This document shows positions 27,583 to 35,238 of a stretch of 64,000 nt of DNA, in pieces. The translations under genes were made by a program, and so were the position numbers. This DNA comes from Gallaecimonas sp. GXIMD4217 (GTDB taxonomy: Bacteria > Pseudomonadota > Gammaproteobacteria > Enterobacterales > Gallaecimonadaceae), in assembly GCF_038087665.1 (NCBI RefSeq), contig NZ_CP149925.1, positions 1,551,236-1,615,235 on the forward strand, written 5' to 3'. The notes under the pieces were generated by a model, which was not told where the DNA came from, did not search any database, and saw only the letters and a list, made by a program, of their open reading frames with translations. How positions within the stretch are numbered: position 1 is the stretch's first letter; every line of letters begins with the position of its first letter.

Positions 27583-28134
27583 ATGGAGCGCTATTTCGCC
27601 TTCCTGCGCGCCATCAATGTGGGCGGCCGTACCGTCACCATGTCGGCGCTCAGGGGCCACCTCCAGGCCCTGGGCCTGGAAAAGGTGCAGACCTTTATCG
27701 CCAGCGGTAATGTGATATTCGAAACCGAGTGCCAGGACCAGGCCGCTCTGGAGGCGCGTATCGAGGCGCACCTGGCCCAGGTGCTGGGCTTCGAGGTGGC
27801 CACCTTCGTGGTCACAGGACCCGAACTGAGGGCCATCATCGAGCATCCGGCCTTTAGTGAAGAGGAAATGGACGCCGCCCAGGCCTATAACATCGCCTTG
27901 ATGAAGGCGCCACTGTCCACTGAAGCCTTCGCCCGGCTCAAGGCCCTGGAAAACGAACAGGACGGCTTCGCCAGCCAGGGCCGGGCCTTCTATTGGCTGT
28001 GCCGCAGCAAGCAGAGCCAGTCCGGCTTCGACAACAGGCGTTTCGAAAGGGTGGCCAGGGTGCAGGGCACCTTCAGGAGCATCAGCAGCCTGAAGCGGCT
28101 GGCCAAGAAATACGAGCTACAGGATGACCATTAG
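27583..28134 (+). CDS. DUF1697 domain-containing protein
   Basis: The opening MERYFAFLRAINVGGRTVTMSALRGHLQALGL and the following FIASGNVIFET are the signature of the DUF1697 family. These are small soluble alpha/beta proteins without known function. Length is 183 aa, as usual. GAGGAAAA precedes the ATG. It is probably co-transcribed with yedI and closed by a terminator. Confidence 0.9.
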   Translation: MERYFAFLRAINVGGRTVTMSALRGHLQALGLEKVQTFIASGNVIFETECQDQAALEARIEAHLAQVLGFEVATFVVTGPELRAIIEHPAFSEEEMDAAQAYNIALMKAPLSTEAFARLKALENEQDGFASQGRAFYWLCRSKQSQSGFDNRRFERVARVQGTFRSISSLKRLAKKYELQDDH

Positions 28135-28180
28135 GACCATATCGCTTTGGCGTAGCCCGCTTGGTTCAGGAGAGAGGAAA

Positions 28181-28202
28181 GGCGCCCGAAGGCGCCTTTT
28201 TT
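28181..28202. terminator. Intrinsic terminator after the DUF1697 gene
   Basis: Stem GGCGCC (28181-28186), loop CGAA, stem GGCGCC (28191-28196) and six T (28197-28202). It overlaps the stop region of the convergent minus-strand gene. Confidence 0.85.
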
Positions 28203-28515
28203 ACTGCCGGTGCCCATCCTGGGCCAGGGGGGCCCGCATGGGTTCGGCGATGAGCGTCTCTCTACCATAGAGGACGAAGTCGTAGCAGGTAAGGCCATTG
28301 CAGCGCTCACAGTACCCGATGGCATTCAGCAGGCACTTTTCACCTGTCACCGGGGTTAGCTGACCCCGCAGGTTCTCCTTGTTGATGTATTGTTGGCATC
28401 CGCTGCACTGGGCGTTGAAGCCGTTGAATTCCAGTCCGTTGGCAAAGGTAAAAGGCAATTGCAGAAACAGGGGGGGAGTGTTTGACCATTCGACCTGCTC
28501 TGGACTGATTGTCAT
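28201..28515 (-). CDS. Small cysteine-rich protein, probable zinc ribbon, unknown function
   Basis: A 104-residue protein starting MTISPEQVEWSNTPPLFL, with GGAG 8 bases ahead of the ATG. Six cysteines are arranged as CxxC (C37, C40), C61, CxxC (C69, C72) and C77, which suggests one or two zinc sites. No signal peptide or membrane segment is seen. The family is not recognised. It is the last gene of the minus-strand DUF2589 cluster, separated from the 209-aa gene by 80 bases containing an inverted repeat (28558-28565 with 28577-28584). Membership of that cluster is plausible but not certain. Confidence 0.72.
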   Translation of the reverse strand: MTISPEQVEWSNTPPLFLQLPFTFANGLEFNGFNAQCSGCQQYINKENLRGQLTPVTGEKCLLNAIGYCERCNGLTCYDFVLYGRETLIAEPMRAPLAQDGHRQ

Positions 28516-28595
28516 GGCGAGTCTCCAGACTGCGAAGCTCACCACCAGTATAGAGGGGCCCGGTCCACTGCCTTGTGACCGGGCTCCCAACTGGC

Positions 28596-29225
28596 TCAGT
28601 GCCTGGCCTGGCCTTTGCCCTTGGCGGGGGCCTCCGTCTTGGGCTGGATCACCGCCATCTCTTCCTGGAACAGCCGGTTCATGATCTTGTCCAGCAGATA
28701 GAGCCGGTCGGAGGACATCAGCGAGGTGGCCAGGTAGACGGTGGTGGGGCGGATGGACTGGTGGCAGCTGAGCGCCGACCAGACCTGCTGCAGCCAAAGC
28801 TGCCTGGGCTGGGTGGGCGGCGTGGGAAAGGCATCCACCAGGGTAGCGGCGGTCAGCGCCTCGCAGAGCTTTTCCTCGAAATGGCCCAGCCGTTCCTCGC
28901 CCTCCTGGATGCGGCTGCGCATCACCGCCTCGGCCCTTTGCAGGGCATCGGCGGCGGCGGCGCTGCAGGCCCGGCGAATGGCGGCGCGGGTACGGCGACC
29001 GTCATCGTCCTGGGCCACGTCGCCGGCCTTGAGCACCTGGCCGCGCAGGGCAGACATTTCGCCTCCTTCCGGCAGGCGCAGCTGGCTCATCAGTTCCTGG
29101 GCATCCTCCAGCCACTTGAGGGCCCGGACCGAAAAGCCGTAATCCCCTTGCTGGTAGGCGTCGATGAGCGGTTTCATGGTGGCCAGGAAATCCCGCAGCT
29201 TCTCCACTTGGATAAATAGCACCAT
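28596..29225 (-). CDS. Uncharacterised helical protein in the DUF2589 cluster
   Basis: 209 aa, not recognised. It appears almost wholly helical and charged. An N-terminal part (VEKLRDFLATMKPLIDAYQQG) is followed by a long Ala/Arg/Glu-rich stretch (about residues 78-115) that could be a coiled coil. The tail PKTEAPAKGKGQARH is Lys/Pro-rich and probably disordered. No signal peptide. The start codon is 4 bases after the stop of the 279-aa gene, with GGAG 7 bases ahead and inside that gene's end. The two are therefore translationally coupled and likely act together. Confidence 0.75.
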   Translation of the reverse strand: MVLFIQVEKLRDFLATMKPLIDAYQQGDYGFSVRALKWLEDAQELMSQLRLPEGGEMSALRGQVLKAGDVAQDDDGRRTRAAIRRACSAAAADALQRAEAVMRSRIQEGEERLGHFEEKLCEALTAATLVDAFPTPPTQPRQLWLQQVWSALSCHQSIRPTTVYLATSLMSSDRLYLLDKIMNRLFQEEMAVIQPKTEAPAKGKGQARH

Positions 29226-29229
29226 GGCT

Positions 29230-30069
29230 TTACTCCGGCAGCAGTTTCCAGCTGGTACCGCCCTGTTCGTCGCTTTCGGTGGACCATTCCAGGCCTTCCT
29301 CGGTCAGCACCAGGCGCAGGCGGGTCACGGAATTGGGGCTGGCGGCATTCTTGATGGATTCGGTATCCACCCGGACGGTGAAGCTGGCGGGCTGGGTCGG
29401 CACCCGTACGGCCACGTCTTCGGCCTGGGCGCGCACGTCCTTGACCAGCAGCTTGATGAAATCGCTGCCCAGCACGTCGCTGGTGACCTTCTCGCGAATA
29501 TTGTCGGCGAACAGGCCTTCGGCGACCTGGTGTACGGCTTCCTGGATCAGATCGCTGAGCAGCTCCTCGGTGCTGTCGCCGACTTCGTCGATGATGACGA
29601 TGTCCGAGACCGGCTCATGGGTCGCCGACTTTTCCAGCATCCGCTTCATCAGCTGCAGGCGCGAGTACTGCATCTTCTGGAAGAAATCCAGGCGGTCCGG
29701 CAGGCCGTCCAGCAGGCTCTTGGCCAGGGCCATCTGCTCTTCGTTGAACTCCTTGTGGCGCTGCTGCATGAGGTCGTCGAACTGCTGCAGGGATTTCTCC
29801 AGGGCGTCACGGGTACATTGGGCGATATAGGCCGGATCATTGGCTTCGGCGGGCTTGGCGGGGACCACGTCATCAAAGAGCACCGGTAGATCCAGGGCTA
29901 TCTTGTTGATGCGCAGCCGCGGCACCGTCAGGCCGTTGAGGTATTCGTGGCGGCGGTAGAAACGGGCGATGCGCATCACCTCGGCATCGGCCACCCGCCT
30001 GGCATGGGCGACCCCGGAAACCAGGGCGCCGAGGATGTCGTTCAGTTGGGCTTTGTTGTCTTCTGCCAC
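29230..30069 (-). CDS. Uncharacterised protein, partner of DUF2589
   Basis: 279 aa, starting at a GTG with AAGGA 7 bases ahead. Not recognised beyond its position. The N-terminal third (ILGALVSGVAHARRVADAEVM, LPRLRINKIALDLPVLFDDVVP-like text) shares a theme with DUF2589 proteins: a short helical membrane-proximal or assembly segment, then a beta region. The middle is helical and acidic, and the C-terminal 70 residues look beta-rich (TRLRLVLTEEGLEWS). No signal peptide or zinc motif. It lies downstream of DUF2589 after a terminator-like palindrome. Confidence 0.75.
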   Translation of the reverse strand: MAEDNKAQLNDILGALVSGVAHARRVADAEVMRIARFYRRHEYLNGLTVPRLRINKIALDLPVLFDDVVPAKPAEANDPAYIAQCTRDALEKSLQQFDDLMQQRHKEFNEEQMALAKSLLDGLPDRLDFFQKMQYSRLQLMKRMLEKSATHEPVSDIVIIDEVGDSTEELLSDLIQEAVHQVAEGLFADNIREKVTSDVLGSDFIKLLVKDVRAQAEDVAVRVPTQPASFTVRVDTESIKNAASPNSVTRLRLVLTEEGLEWSTESDEQGGTSWKLLPE

Positions 30070-30094
30070 TTTCGCGTCCTTGGCTCAATCATGG

Positions 30095-30124
30095 AAAAAG
30101 GCCGCCATGGCATGCCATGGCGGC
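30095..30124 (-). terminator. Perfect-palindrome terminator inside the DUF2589 cluster
   Basis: A 24-base perfect palindrome (30101-30124; each arm is GCCGCCATGGCA or its complement) is followed on the minus strand by CTTTTT. It lies 17 bases past the DUF2589 stop and 25 bases before the next start. Partial termination here would make DUF2589 the most abundant product of the cluster. Confidence 0.75.
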
Positions 30125-30141
30125 TTGGGTCTGTTACGGCA

Positions 30142-30915
30142 TTAGACTTTCTTACACTCGAAGTCGTCGCTGACATTGATGTCGTCGTTGGGGTCGGCCT
30201 TGAGGGTGATCTGCTTCTTGGCTTCGTCCACGGCGCTGATCTCGCCAACGTCGGTACCGTTGATGAACAGGTGCCAATCGACCTTGATGCCACTGACGTT
30301 GCTCAGGGTAACCACCTTCTTGTCGGTAGCGGCGTCATAGACGGTGACAACACCGGAGACGGACAGCACCGAGCCGCCTTTCTCCTCTATGGTGTTTTCC
30401 AGTATGGTCAGCAGGCGTTCGGTGCCGGCCGGGGTGTCGGCATTGCGGGCCTGGACCTTGACCTTCATGTCGAAGGTGCGCTCTTCCTTCTCGGTGGTGG
30501 AGCGCTGCCGCTGATAGGAGGTCTTGGACTTGATGGAGGCCTTGGCAAACCACCAGCTACCACCGGCGCTGGCATCTACCTGCTGGGTGAAGTTGCTGGA
30601 CATGTTGCTTTCTTTGGTGGAAGTGATCTTGGCGTTGAATTCGATCTCGGCACTGTCCACCGTGATGTAGGGAATGGGCAGCATGGTCAGGAAAGGCACG
30701 GTCAGGGTGAATTCCTGGTCCCGGCCCTGGTCGTCCTTGCGGTTATAGGAAAAGTCCACGTTGACGATCTTGCCGTCCTTGTCGAAACCGACCTCCTTGA
30801 TGAAGTTGGCGGTGGTGATGGCGGACTTGGCCTGGGATTCGACCACGGCGTTGAGCGGTCCCCCGATCAGGTTGCCAAAATCCAGACTTGCCAGTTCGCG
30901 TCCTTCGACAGCCAT
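30142..30915 (-). CDS. DUF2589 domain-containing protein
   Basis: 257 aa with the clear DUF2589 pattern: an N-terminal LDFGNLIGGPLNAVVESQAK helix, TTANFIKEVGF, then a beta-rich part containing LTVPFLTMLPIPYITVDSAEIEFNAKI. The family has no established function that I can name. A later segment (about residues 165-235) looks like a carbohydrate- or ligand-binding beta domain, which is inference only. No signal peptide. AAGGAG stands 6 bases ahead of the ATG. It is the first gene of a four-gene minus-strand group, divergent from yebG across a 376-base gap. Confidence 0.88.
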   Translation of the reverse strand: MAVEGRELASLDFGNLIGGPLNAVVESQAKSAITTANFIKEVGFDKDGKIVNVDFSYNRKDDQGRDQEFTLTVPFLTMLPIPYITVDSAEIEFNAKITSTKESNMSSNFTQQVDASAGGSWWFAKASIKSKTSYQRQRSTTEKEERTFDMKVKVQARNADTPAGTERLLTILENTIEEKGGSVLSVSGVVTVYDAATDKKVVTLSNVSGIKVDWHLFINGTDVGEISAVDEAKKQITLKADPNDDINVSDDFECKKV

Positions 30916-31195
30916 AACAATCTCCTTGGTGTTTCAAAGCCACACAATGCGACTGCCATCTGCCGGGTGTGGCGGATAAATGCCGAGCAGGGAAGGGGAA
31001 AGGTGGGTCGCTTCCATGCCGGCCGCAGGGCCCCAAAACGGGGTTAGGGTCCAGCCCGGCCCCAGCAGGTCGGGGCACATTCCTGGCTGGACTTTAAAAG
31101 TAGCAGCGCTTTTTGACCGCGCCATCACCCGAAAGGGTTGCTTGGCCAAGGCGTGTCAAGCTGATGCTATACAACTGAATATAAAGGATATTTTC

Positions 31196-31222
31196 ATGTC
31201 TCTTCGGGCCGTTAAATATTGA
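31196..31222 (+). CDS. Possible 8-codon leader ORF upstream of yebG
   Basis: ATG at 31196 encodes MSLRAVKY then TGA. AAGGA lies 9-10 bases ahead, and the extended -10 (TGCTATACA, 31165-31173) would start a transcript near 31180. The signal arrangement is good, but the frame is very short and conservation is unknown. Confidence 0.25.
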   Translation: MSLRAVKY

Positions 31223-31257
31223 TGACAGCCCCTTCACAGGGCATCTTCATGGTGGTA

Positions 31258-31273
31258 CTGTACGAATGAACAG
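31258..31273 (+). promoter_or_regulatory. LexA (SOS) box of yebG
   Basis: CTGTACGAATGAACAG is an exact CTGT-N8-ACAG LexA operator, 18 bases before the yebG ATG. E. coli yebG is a known LexA-regulated gene, so the site and the gene support each other. Confidence 0.93.
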
Positions 31274-31291
31274 TGTATTTGAGGAGAAACC

Positions 31292-31567
31292 ATGGCCGTT
31301 GTCATTCAGTACGTGGTGGTACGAGAGGGCGTAGAAAAGATGACCTTTACATCCAAGAAAGAAGCCGATGCCTATGACAAGCTGCTGGACACCGCCGATG
31401 CGCTGGCGGCCCTGCTGGAAAAGTCACCGGTTGAACTGGATGACAAGGCCGTCGAGGAACTAAGTTTCTACCTGGCGTCTAACAAGGACCAGTTGCTGGA
31501 AGCCATCAAGGGCGCTAAGCCGGCTCCGGCAGCCAAGAAGAAGACGGAGAAAAAGGAGACCTCATGA
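31292..31567 (+). CDS. yebG: SOS-induced protein YebG
   Basis: 91 aa, matching E. coli YebG in the N-terminal two thirds (YVVVREGVEKM, FTSKKEADAYDKLLDTAD). YebG is a small DNA-damage-inducible protein of unclear role. The C-terminus is Lys/Ala/Pro-rich (KPAPAAKKKTEKKE) and probably flexible; it differs from the acidic tail of the E. coli protein. GAGGAGAAA precedes the ATG, and a LexA box lies just upstream. It overlaps the next gene by 4 bases (ATGA), which suggests shared SOS control. Confidence 0.94.
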   Translation: MAVVIQYVVVREGVEKMTFTSKKEADAYDKLLDTADALAALLEKSPVELDDKAVEELSFYLASNKDQLLEAIKGAKPAPAAKKKTEKKETS

Positions 31568-32229
31568 AGACCATGACCCTGGCCCTGGTGGCCTTGCTCG
31601 GTAGCCCCTTGGCCCTGGCCGCGGACCGTTACGTGTCGGTACAGGGGGAGGCCGTTCGTGCGGTGGCGCCGGATCAGGTGCTGGTGCAGGTGAGCTTCAG
31701 CGCCGAAGGGGCCGATGCCCAGGTGCTGCTGGAGCAGGTTGAGAGCCAGGCCAGGCCCTTCCTGACCGAGTTGAAGGGCCTGGGCATTGCCGAGCGGCAT
31801 ATCCAGGGGCACCGCTTCGAGGTTTACCCCCGTTACGAGAAGGGCAAGACCATAGGCCTGCGTGCCCAGCAGCGTTACAGCGTCACCGTCGAGGGCTTCG
31901 AACGTTATCCCAAGGTGCTCAAGGCCGCCGTGGCTGCCGGTGCCAGCCATGTGGGCCAGGGCCAGCTGCAGTATTCCAAGAAGGACGAGCTCTACCTGGA
32001 GCTGCTGGCACAAGCCCTGGTCAACGCCAGGGCCAAGGCAAAGCTGCTGGCCAAGGCCGGCGATGCCAGCCTGGGCAAGGTGCTCAGTGTCGATGAACAG
32101 GGCGGCTTCCAGCCTCCCGTCATGTACATGCGTGCCGCCGCCATGGAGGCCAAGGGCAGCGGGCCGGTCCAGACCGCCGGCGAAATAGAGGTCAAGGCCA
32201 GCGTCTCGGCCCGTTTCGAGCTGGACTAA
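31564..32229 (+). CDS. SIMPL (DUF541) domain periplasmic protein
   Basis: A signal peptide (MKTMTLALVALLGSPLALAA, cleaved near residue 20) is followed by a SIMPL/DUF541 domain over the remainder, with the typical ISVQGE-like start (YVSVQGEAVRAVAPDQVLVQVSF) and an ERHIQGHRFEVYPRY segment. Family members such as BP26 and YggE form periplasmic oligomers, and YggE is linked to oxidative-stress tolerance. Length is 221 aa. It is coupled to yebG by ATGA, so it may be SOS-induced. It converges with the ABC exporter gene, overlapping by 4 bases. Confidence 0.88.
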   Translation: MKTMTLALVALLGSPLALAADRYVSVQGEAVRAVAPDQVLVQVSFSAEGADAQVLLEQVESQARPFLTELKGLGIAERHIQGHRFEVYPRYEKGKTIGLRAQQRYSVTVEGFERYPKVLKAAVAAGASHVGQGQLQYSKKDELYLELLAQALVNARAKAKLLAKAGDASLGKVLSVDEQGGFQPPVMYMRAAAMEAKGSGPVQTAGEIEVKASVSARFELD

Positions 32230-34007
32230 TGGGCGCCGTATAGGGCCTGGTAGATCCCGTCCCGGGCCAGCAGCTCGTCGTGCCGGCCCGATTCCACCAC
32301 TTTCCCGTCATCCAGCACATAGACCAGATCCGCCTGGCGCACGGCGCTGTGGCGGTGCGCCACGATCAGGGTGGTGCGTCCTTTCAGGAAGTTGCCCAGC
32401 GCCTGGTGCAGGGCCGCTTCCGTTTCGCTGTCCAGGGCCGAGGTGGCCTCGTCGAGGATCACCAGAGCCGGATCCTTGAGCACCAGTCGGGCGATGGCCA
32501 GACGCTGGCGTTGGCCGCCACTGAGGCGTACCCCGCGACTGCCCACCTGGGTATCCAGGCCTTCCGGCAAGCCCCTTACGAAATCGTCCAGCTGTGCCAC
32601 CGCCAGCGCCTGCCAGAGTTCGCCGTCCTGGCTGTTGCGGCCCAGGCAGAGGTTGTTGCGTACCGAATCGTTGAACAGCACCGGGTGCTGCAACACTGTG
32701 CCTACCTGGCTGCGTACCTGGGCCAGGCCGATATCCTCAATGGGCTCGCCGTTGAGGCGGATCTGCCCGGACAAGGGGCGATAGAGGCCCAGCAGCAACT
32801 GGATCAGGGTCGACTTGCCACCGCCGGAGGTTCCCACCAGGGCCACCTTGGCCCCGGCCGGCACCTCCAGGTTCACCCCCTGCAGCACCGGCCGGTCCGG
32901 CTCATAGGCAAAATGCACCTCCTCGAAGGACAAGGTCACGGGCTGGCGCAAGGGTGTGGCCTTGCCGCTGTCCGTTTCGACGGGCAGCGCCTGGAGGCGG
33001 GCCAGCCTGTCCAGGGCGGCGCTGGCCCCGTAATAGCTGTATTGCATGCCGAGCAGCTCCTGGACCGGGCCCATCATGAACCACAGGTAGCCGAACACCG
33101 CGAAGATCTCACCGACGCTTAGGTCGCTCAGCAGCACCATCAGCATGGCAATGGCCCGGAAGACCTCGAAACCGGACAGGAAGATCAGGAAGGAAAAGCG
33201 CCCGGCCGCCTCGGACTTCCAGCTGAACTCCTGGGCCCGCTGGCGCAGGTGGTCGGCGCTGCCCAGCAGGCGGTCGCGGAAGAAGTCCATGCGCCCCGAA
33301 CTGCGTACCTCCTGCATGGCGTCCAGGGTCTCGGTGGCCTGGCCCTGGAAACGTTCGAAAGCCTGGTTTTCCATGCCCTTGAGCACCTTGACCTTCCTGC
33401 CGATCCGCCTCGACAGCCAGATGATGAAGGGGTTGAGCACCAGGATCATCAGCCCCAGCTGCCAGTCGATCAGCAGCAGCACCACGGCGGTGCCAATGAT
33501 GGTCAACAGGCCAATCAGGAACTTGCCCAGGCTCTCGCCGATGAAACGGTCGATGGTTTCCAGATCGGTGATCAGGTGGGAGCCGATGCTGCCGGCGCCG
33601 CGGGACTCGAAGGCCCTGATCTCCATCCGCGCCAGGTGTTCGATAAGGCTTTTCCTGAGCCTGAAGGTGATGGCCTTGCCGATCAGGGTGAATTGCCTGG
33701 ATTGCCAGATGTTGAGCAGCACGCTGCTGATCCGAAGCAGCAGTACCAGCACTAGGGTGGCCAGGATATAGGCCGTGGGCTGCTGCCAACCCTGGGGCAA
33801 TACCTGGTTCCAGAGGCGGATGCCGGTGCCCGGCTGATTGAGCAGCACCTCGTCCACCAGCAGCGGCATCATCAGCGGCAGGGGCACGGCTGCCGCGGTG
33901 GCGAACAGGGCTATCACATGGGCCTTGACCAGCCTGGTGCGGTAGGGATGGGCCAGGGCGAGGATTTGCGACCAACGGAAGGGATTTGCCCCTGCTTGGG
34001 TGGACAC
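32226..34007 (-). CDS. ABC exporter, fused membrane and ATP-binding domains (MsbA/MDR type)
   Basis: A half-size ABC exporter of 593 aa. The N-terminal membrane domain has about six segments (residues 25-320). The ATPase domain shows Walker A GTSGGGKST, signature LSGGQRQRLAIARL, Walker B LVILDEATSALDS and the switch His in VAHRHSA. The long open frame extends to 34367, but the start is the GTG at 34007, where AAGGA lies 8 bases ahead. It is divergent from msrC. The substrate cannot be told from sequence; family members export lipids, peptides or drugs. Confidence 0.88.
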   Translation of the reverse strand: MSTQAGANPFRWSQILALAHPYRTRLVKAHVIALFATAAAVPLPLMMPLLVDEVLLNQPGTGIRLWNQVLPQGWQQPTAYILATLVLVLLLRISSVLLNIWQSRQFTLIGKAITFRLRKSLIEHLARMEIRAFESRGAGSIGSHLITDLETIDRFIGESLGKFLIGLLTIIGTAVVLLLIDWQLGLMILVLNPFIIWLSRRIGRKVKVLKGMENQAFERFQGQATETLDAMQEVRSSGRMDFFRDRLLGSADHLRQRAQEFSWKSEAAGRFSFLIFLSGFEVFRAIAMLMVLLSDLSVGEIFAVFGYLWFMMGPVQELLGMQYSYYGASAALDRLARLQALPVETDSGKATPLRQPVTLSFEEVHFAYEPDRPVLQGVNLEVPAGAKVALVGTSGGGKSTLIQLLLGLYRPLSGQIRLNGEPIEDIGLAQVRSQVGTVLQHPVLFNDSVRNNLCLGRNSQDGELWQALAVAQLDDFVRGLPEGLDTQVGSRGVRLSGGQRQRLAIARLVLKDPALVILDEATSALDSETEAALHQALGNFLKGRTTLIVAHRHSAVRQADLVYVLDDGKVVESGRHDELLARDGIYQALYGAH

Positions 34008-34073
34008 TACGGCTTTCCTTACGTTATATCCTGTCATTCGATTGTAGGGCCGATAAGGCAAATGAGAATACCC

Positions 34074-34547
34074 ATGACCGACAAGCAAGGCTTCTATGCC
34101 GAAATGACCCAGATGATGACCGGCCTGATCAGCGGCGAGCCCAACCTGATCGCCAACCTGGCCAATGTCAGCGCGCTGCTCAACGAGCACCTGGATGACA
34201 TCAACTGGGTGGGCTTCTACCTGCTGGAGGGCGATACCCTGGTGCTGGGTCCCTTCCAGGGCAAGGCGGCCTGTGTGCGCATTCCTGTAGGCAAGGGGGT
34301 GTGTGGTACGGCCGTGTCCGAGGCTCGTACCCAAAGGGTCCAGGATGTCCACGCCTTCCCCGGCCATATCGCCTGTGACGCCGCCTCCAACGCCGAAATA
34401 GTGGTACCGCTGGTGGTCAATGGCGCCATTATCGGGGTCCTCGATATCGACTCCCCCAGCCAGGGCCGATTCGACCAGGGCGATGAAGACGGCCTGAATG
34501 AATTGGTGGCCGCGTTGGGCGCGGCGCTCGCTAAGGATGGTAATTAA
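34074..34547 (+). CDS. msrC: Free methionine-(R)-sulfoxide reductase (YebR)
   Basis: A GAF-domain enzyme that reduces free methionine-R-sulfoxide. The three catalytic/resolving cysteines C67, C77 and C101 keep the E. coli spacing (10 and 24 residues) in GKAACVRIPVGKGVCGTA and HIACDAASN. ATG at 34074 (MTDKQGFYAEM) is chosen over the in-frame ATG at 34062, which is too close to its AAGG. Length is 157 aa. It leads the msrC-proQ-prc order found in E. coli. Confidence 0.94.
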   Translation: MTDKQGFYAEMTQMMTGLISGEPNLIANLANVSALLNEHLDDINWVGFYLLEGDTLVLGPFQGKAACVRIPVGKGVCGTAVSEARTQRVQDVHAFPGHIACDAASNAEIVVPLVVNGAIIGVLDIDSPSQGRFDQGDEDGLNELVAALGAALAKDGN

Positions 34548-34559
34548 GGGCGACGCACC

Positions 34560-34565
34560 TATAAT
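34560..34565 (+). promoter_or_regulatory. proQ promoter -10 element
   Basis: An exact TATAAT 60 bases before the proQ start codon, just past the msrC stop. No good -35 lies 16-18 bases ahead, so the strength is uncertain. Confidence 0.45.
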
Positions 34566-34624
34566 AGCGGCTCTGCCGGTGCCCTTATGACGGTGCCGGT
34601 AGCGAATGCAGGCAAGGATTTTTC

Positions 34625-35236
34625 ATGGAACAAACTGACAAGCTTCCCAATACCAAAGCGGTCATCGCCTTTCTGGCCGAGCGCTTTCCCCAATGCTTTA
34701 CCCTCGAAGGTGAGGCAAAACCCCTGAAAATCGGCATCTTCCAGGAACTGGCCGAGCGCCTGGCGGAAGAGAGCTGTGTTTCCAAGACCCAGTTGCGGGT
34801 GGCCCTGCGCCACTACACCAACTCCTGGCGCTACCTGCGCTCGGTGAAGCTGGGCGTGAGCCGCGTCGACCTGGACGGCAACGACGCCGGCGTGATCGAA
34901 GAAGAGCATGCCAAGCATGCCCTTGAAGCCCTGCACGAAAGCATGCGCAAGGCCGGCATCGATCCCGACAAGAAAAGTTACAAAAAACCGCCAGCCAAGC
35001 CTGGCCGTAAACCAAACAGCGACACTAGGGTCAAAGGAAAGGTAAACCGTCCCAAGCCCCAGCCTGTCGATGCCGGCGCGCTGAAGGTAGGGGATGCCGT
35101 TCGTGTCGCGGGTGGCAAGAGGCCGTTGCCCGGAACTGTGGTTGCCATTGACAAGGATTCGGTGCAGGTTCAGCTTGTGACTGGCATGGTCATGCATGTC
35201 AAAGGCGAGCATCTGCTGGCAGCCAAGGGAGAATAA
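34625..35236 (+). CDS. proQ: RNA chaperone ProQ
   Basis: ProQ binds structured small RNAs and mRNA 3' ends through a FinO domain. That domain spans about residues 8-115 and shows AVIAFLAERFPQCF, LKIGIFQELAERL and YTNSWRYLRSVKLGVSRVDLDG. A basic linker (about 117-145) leads to a C-terminal Tudor-like domain (LKVGDAVRVAGGKRPLPGTVVAI). Length is 203 aa (E. coli 232), the difference being in the linker. It is followed by prc after 2 bases. Confidence 0.95.
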   Translation: MEQTDKLPNTKAVIAFLAERFPQCFTLEGEAKPLKIGIFQELAERLAEESCVSKTQLRVALRHYTNSWRYLRSVKLGVSRVDLDGNDAGVIEEEHAKHALEALHESMRKAGIDPDKKSYKKPPAKPGRKPNSDTRVKGKVNRPKPQPVDAGALKVGDAVRVAGGKRPLPGTVVAIDKDSVQVQLVTGMVMHVKGEHLLAAKGE

Positions 35237-35238
35237 GT

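Larger units (their letters stand above)
30916..31291. promoter_or_regulatory. Divergent control region between the DUF2589 gene and yebG
   Basis: A 376-base gap with no sizeable gene. It holds the ribosome site of DUF2589 on the minus strand, a plus-strand extended -10 (TG at 31165-31166, TATACA 31168-31173), a possible 8-codon ORF (31196-31222) and the LexA box of yebG (31258-31273). No convincing minus-strand promoter for DUF2589 was found. Base composition falls from GC-rich to AT-rich at about 31160-31220. Confidence 0.5.

Noticed and set aside
28558-28584. Terminator between the 209-aa and the cysteine-rich genes
   Set aside because: The inverted repeat has a long loop and no T-tract on the minus strand, so it is not called a terminator.
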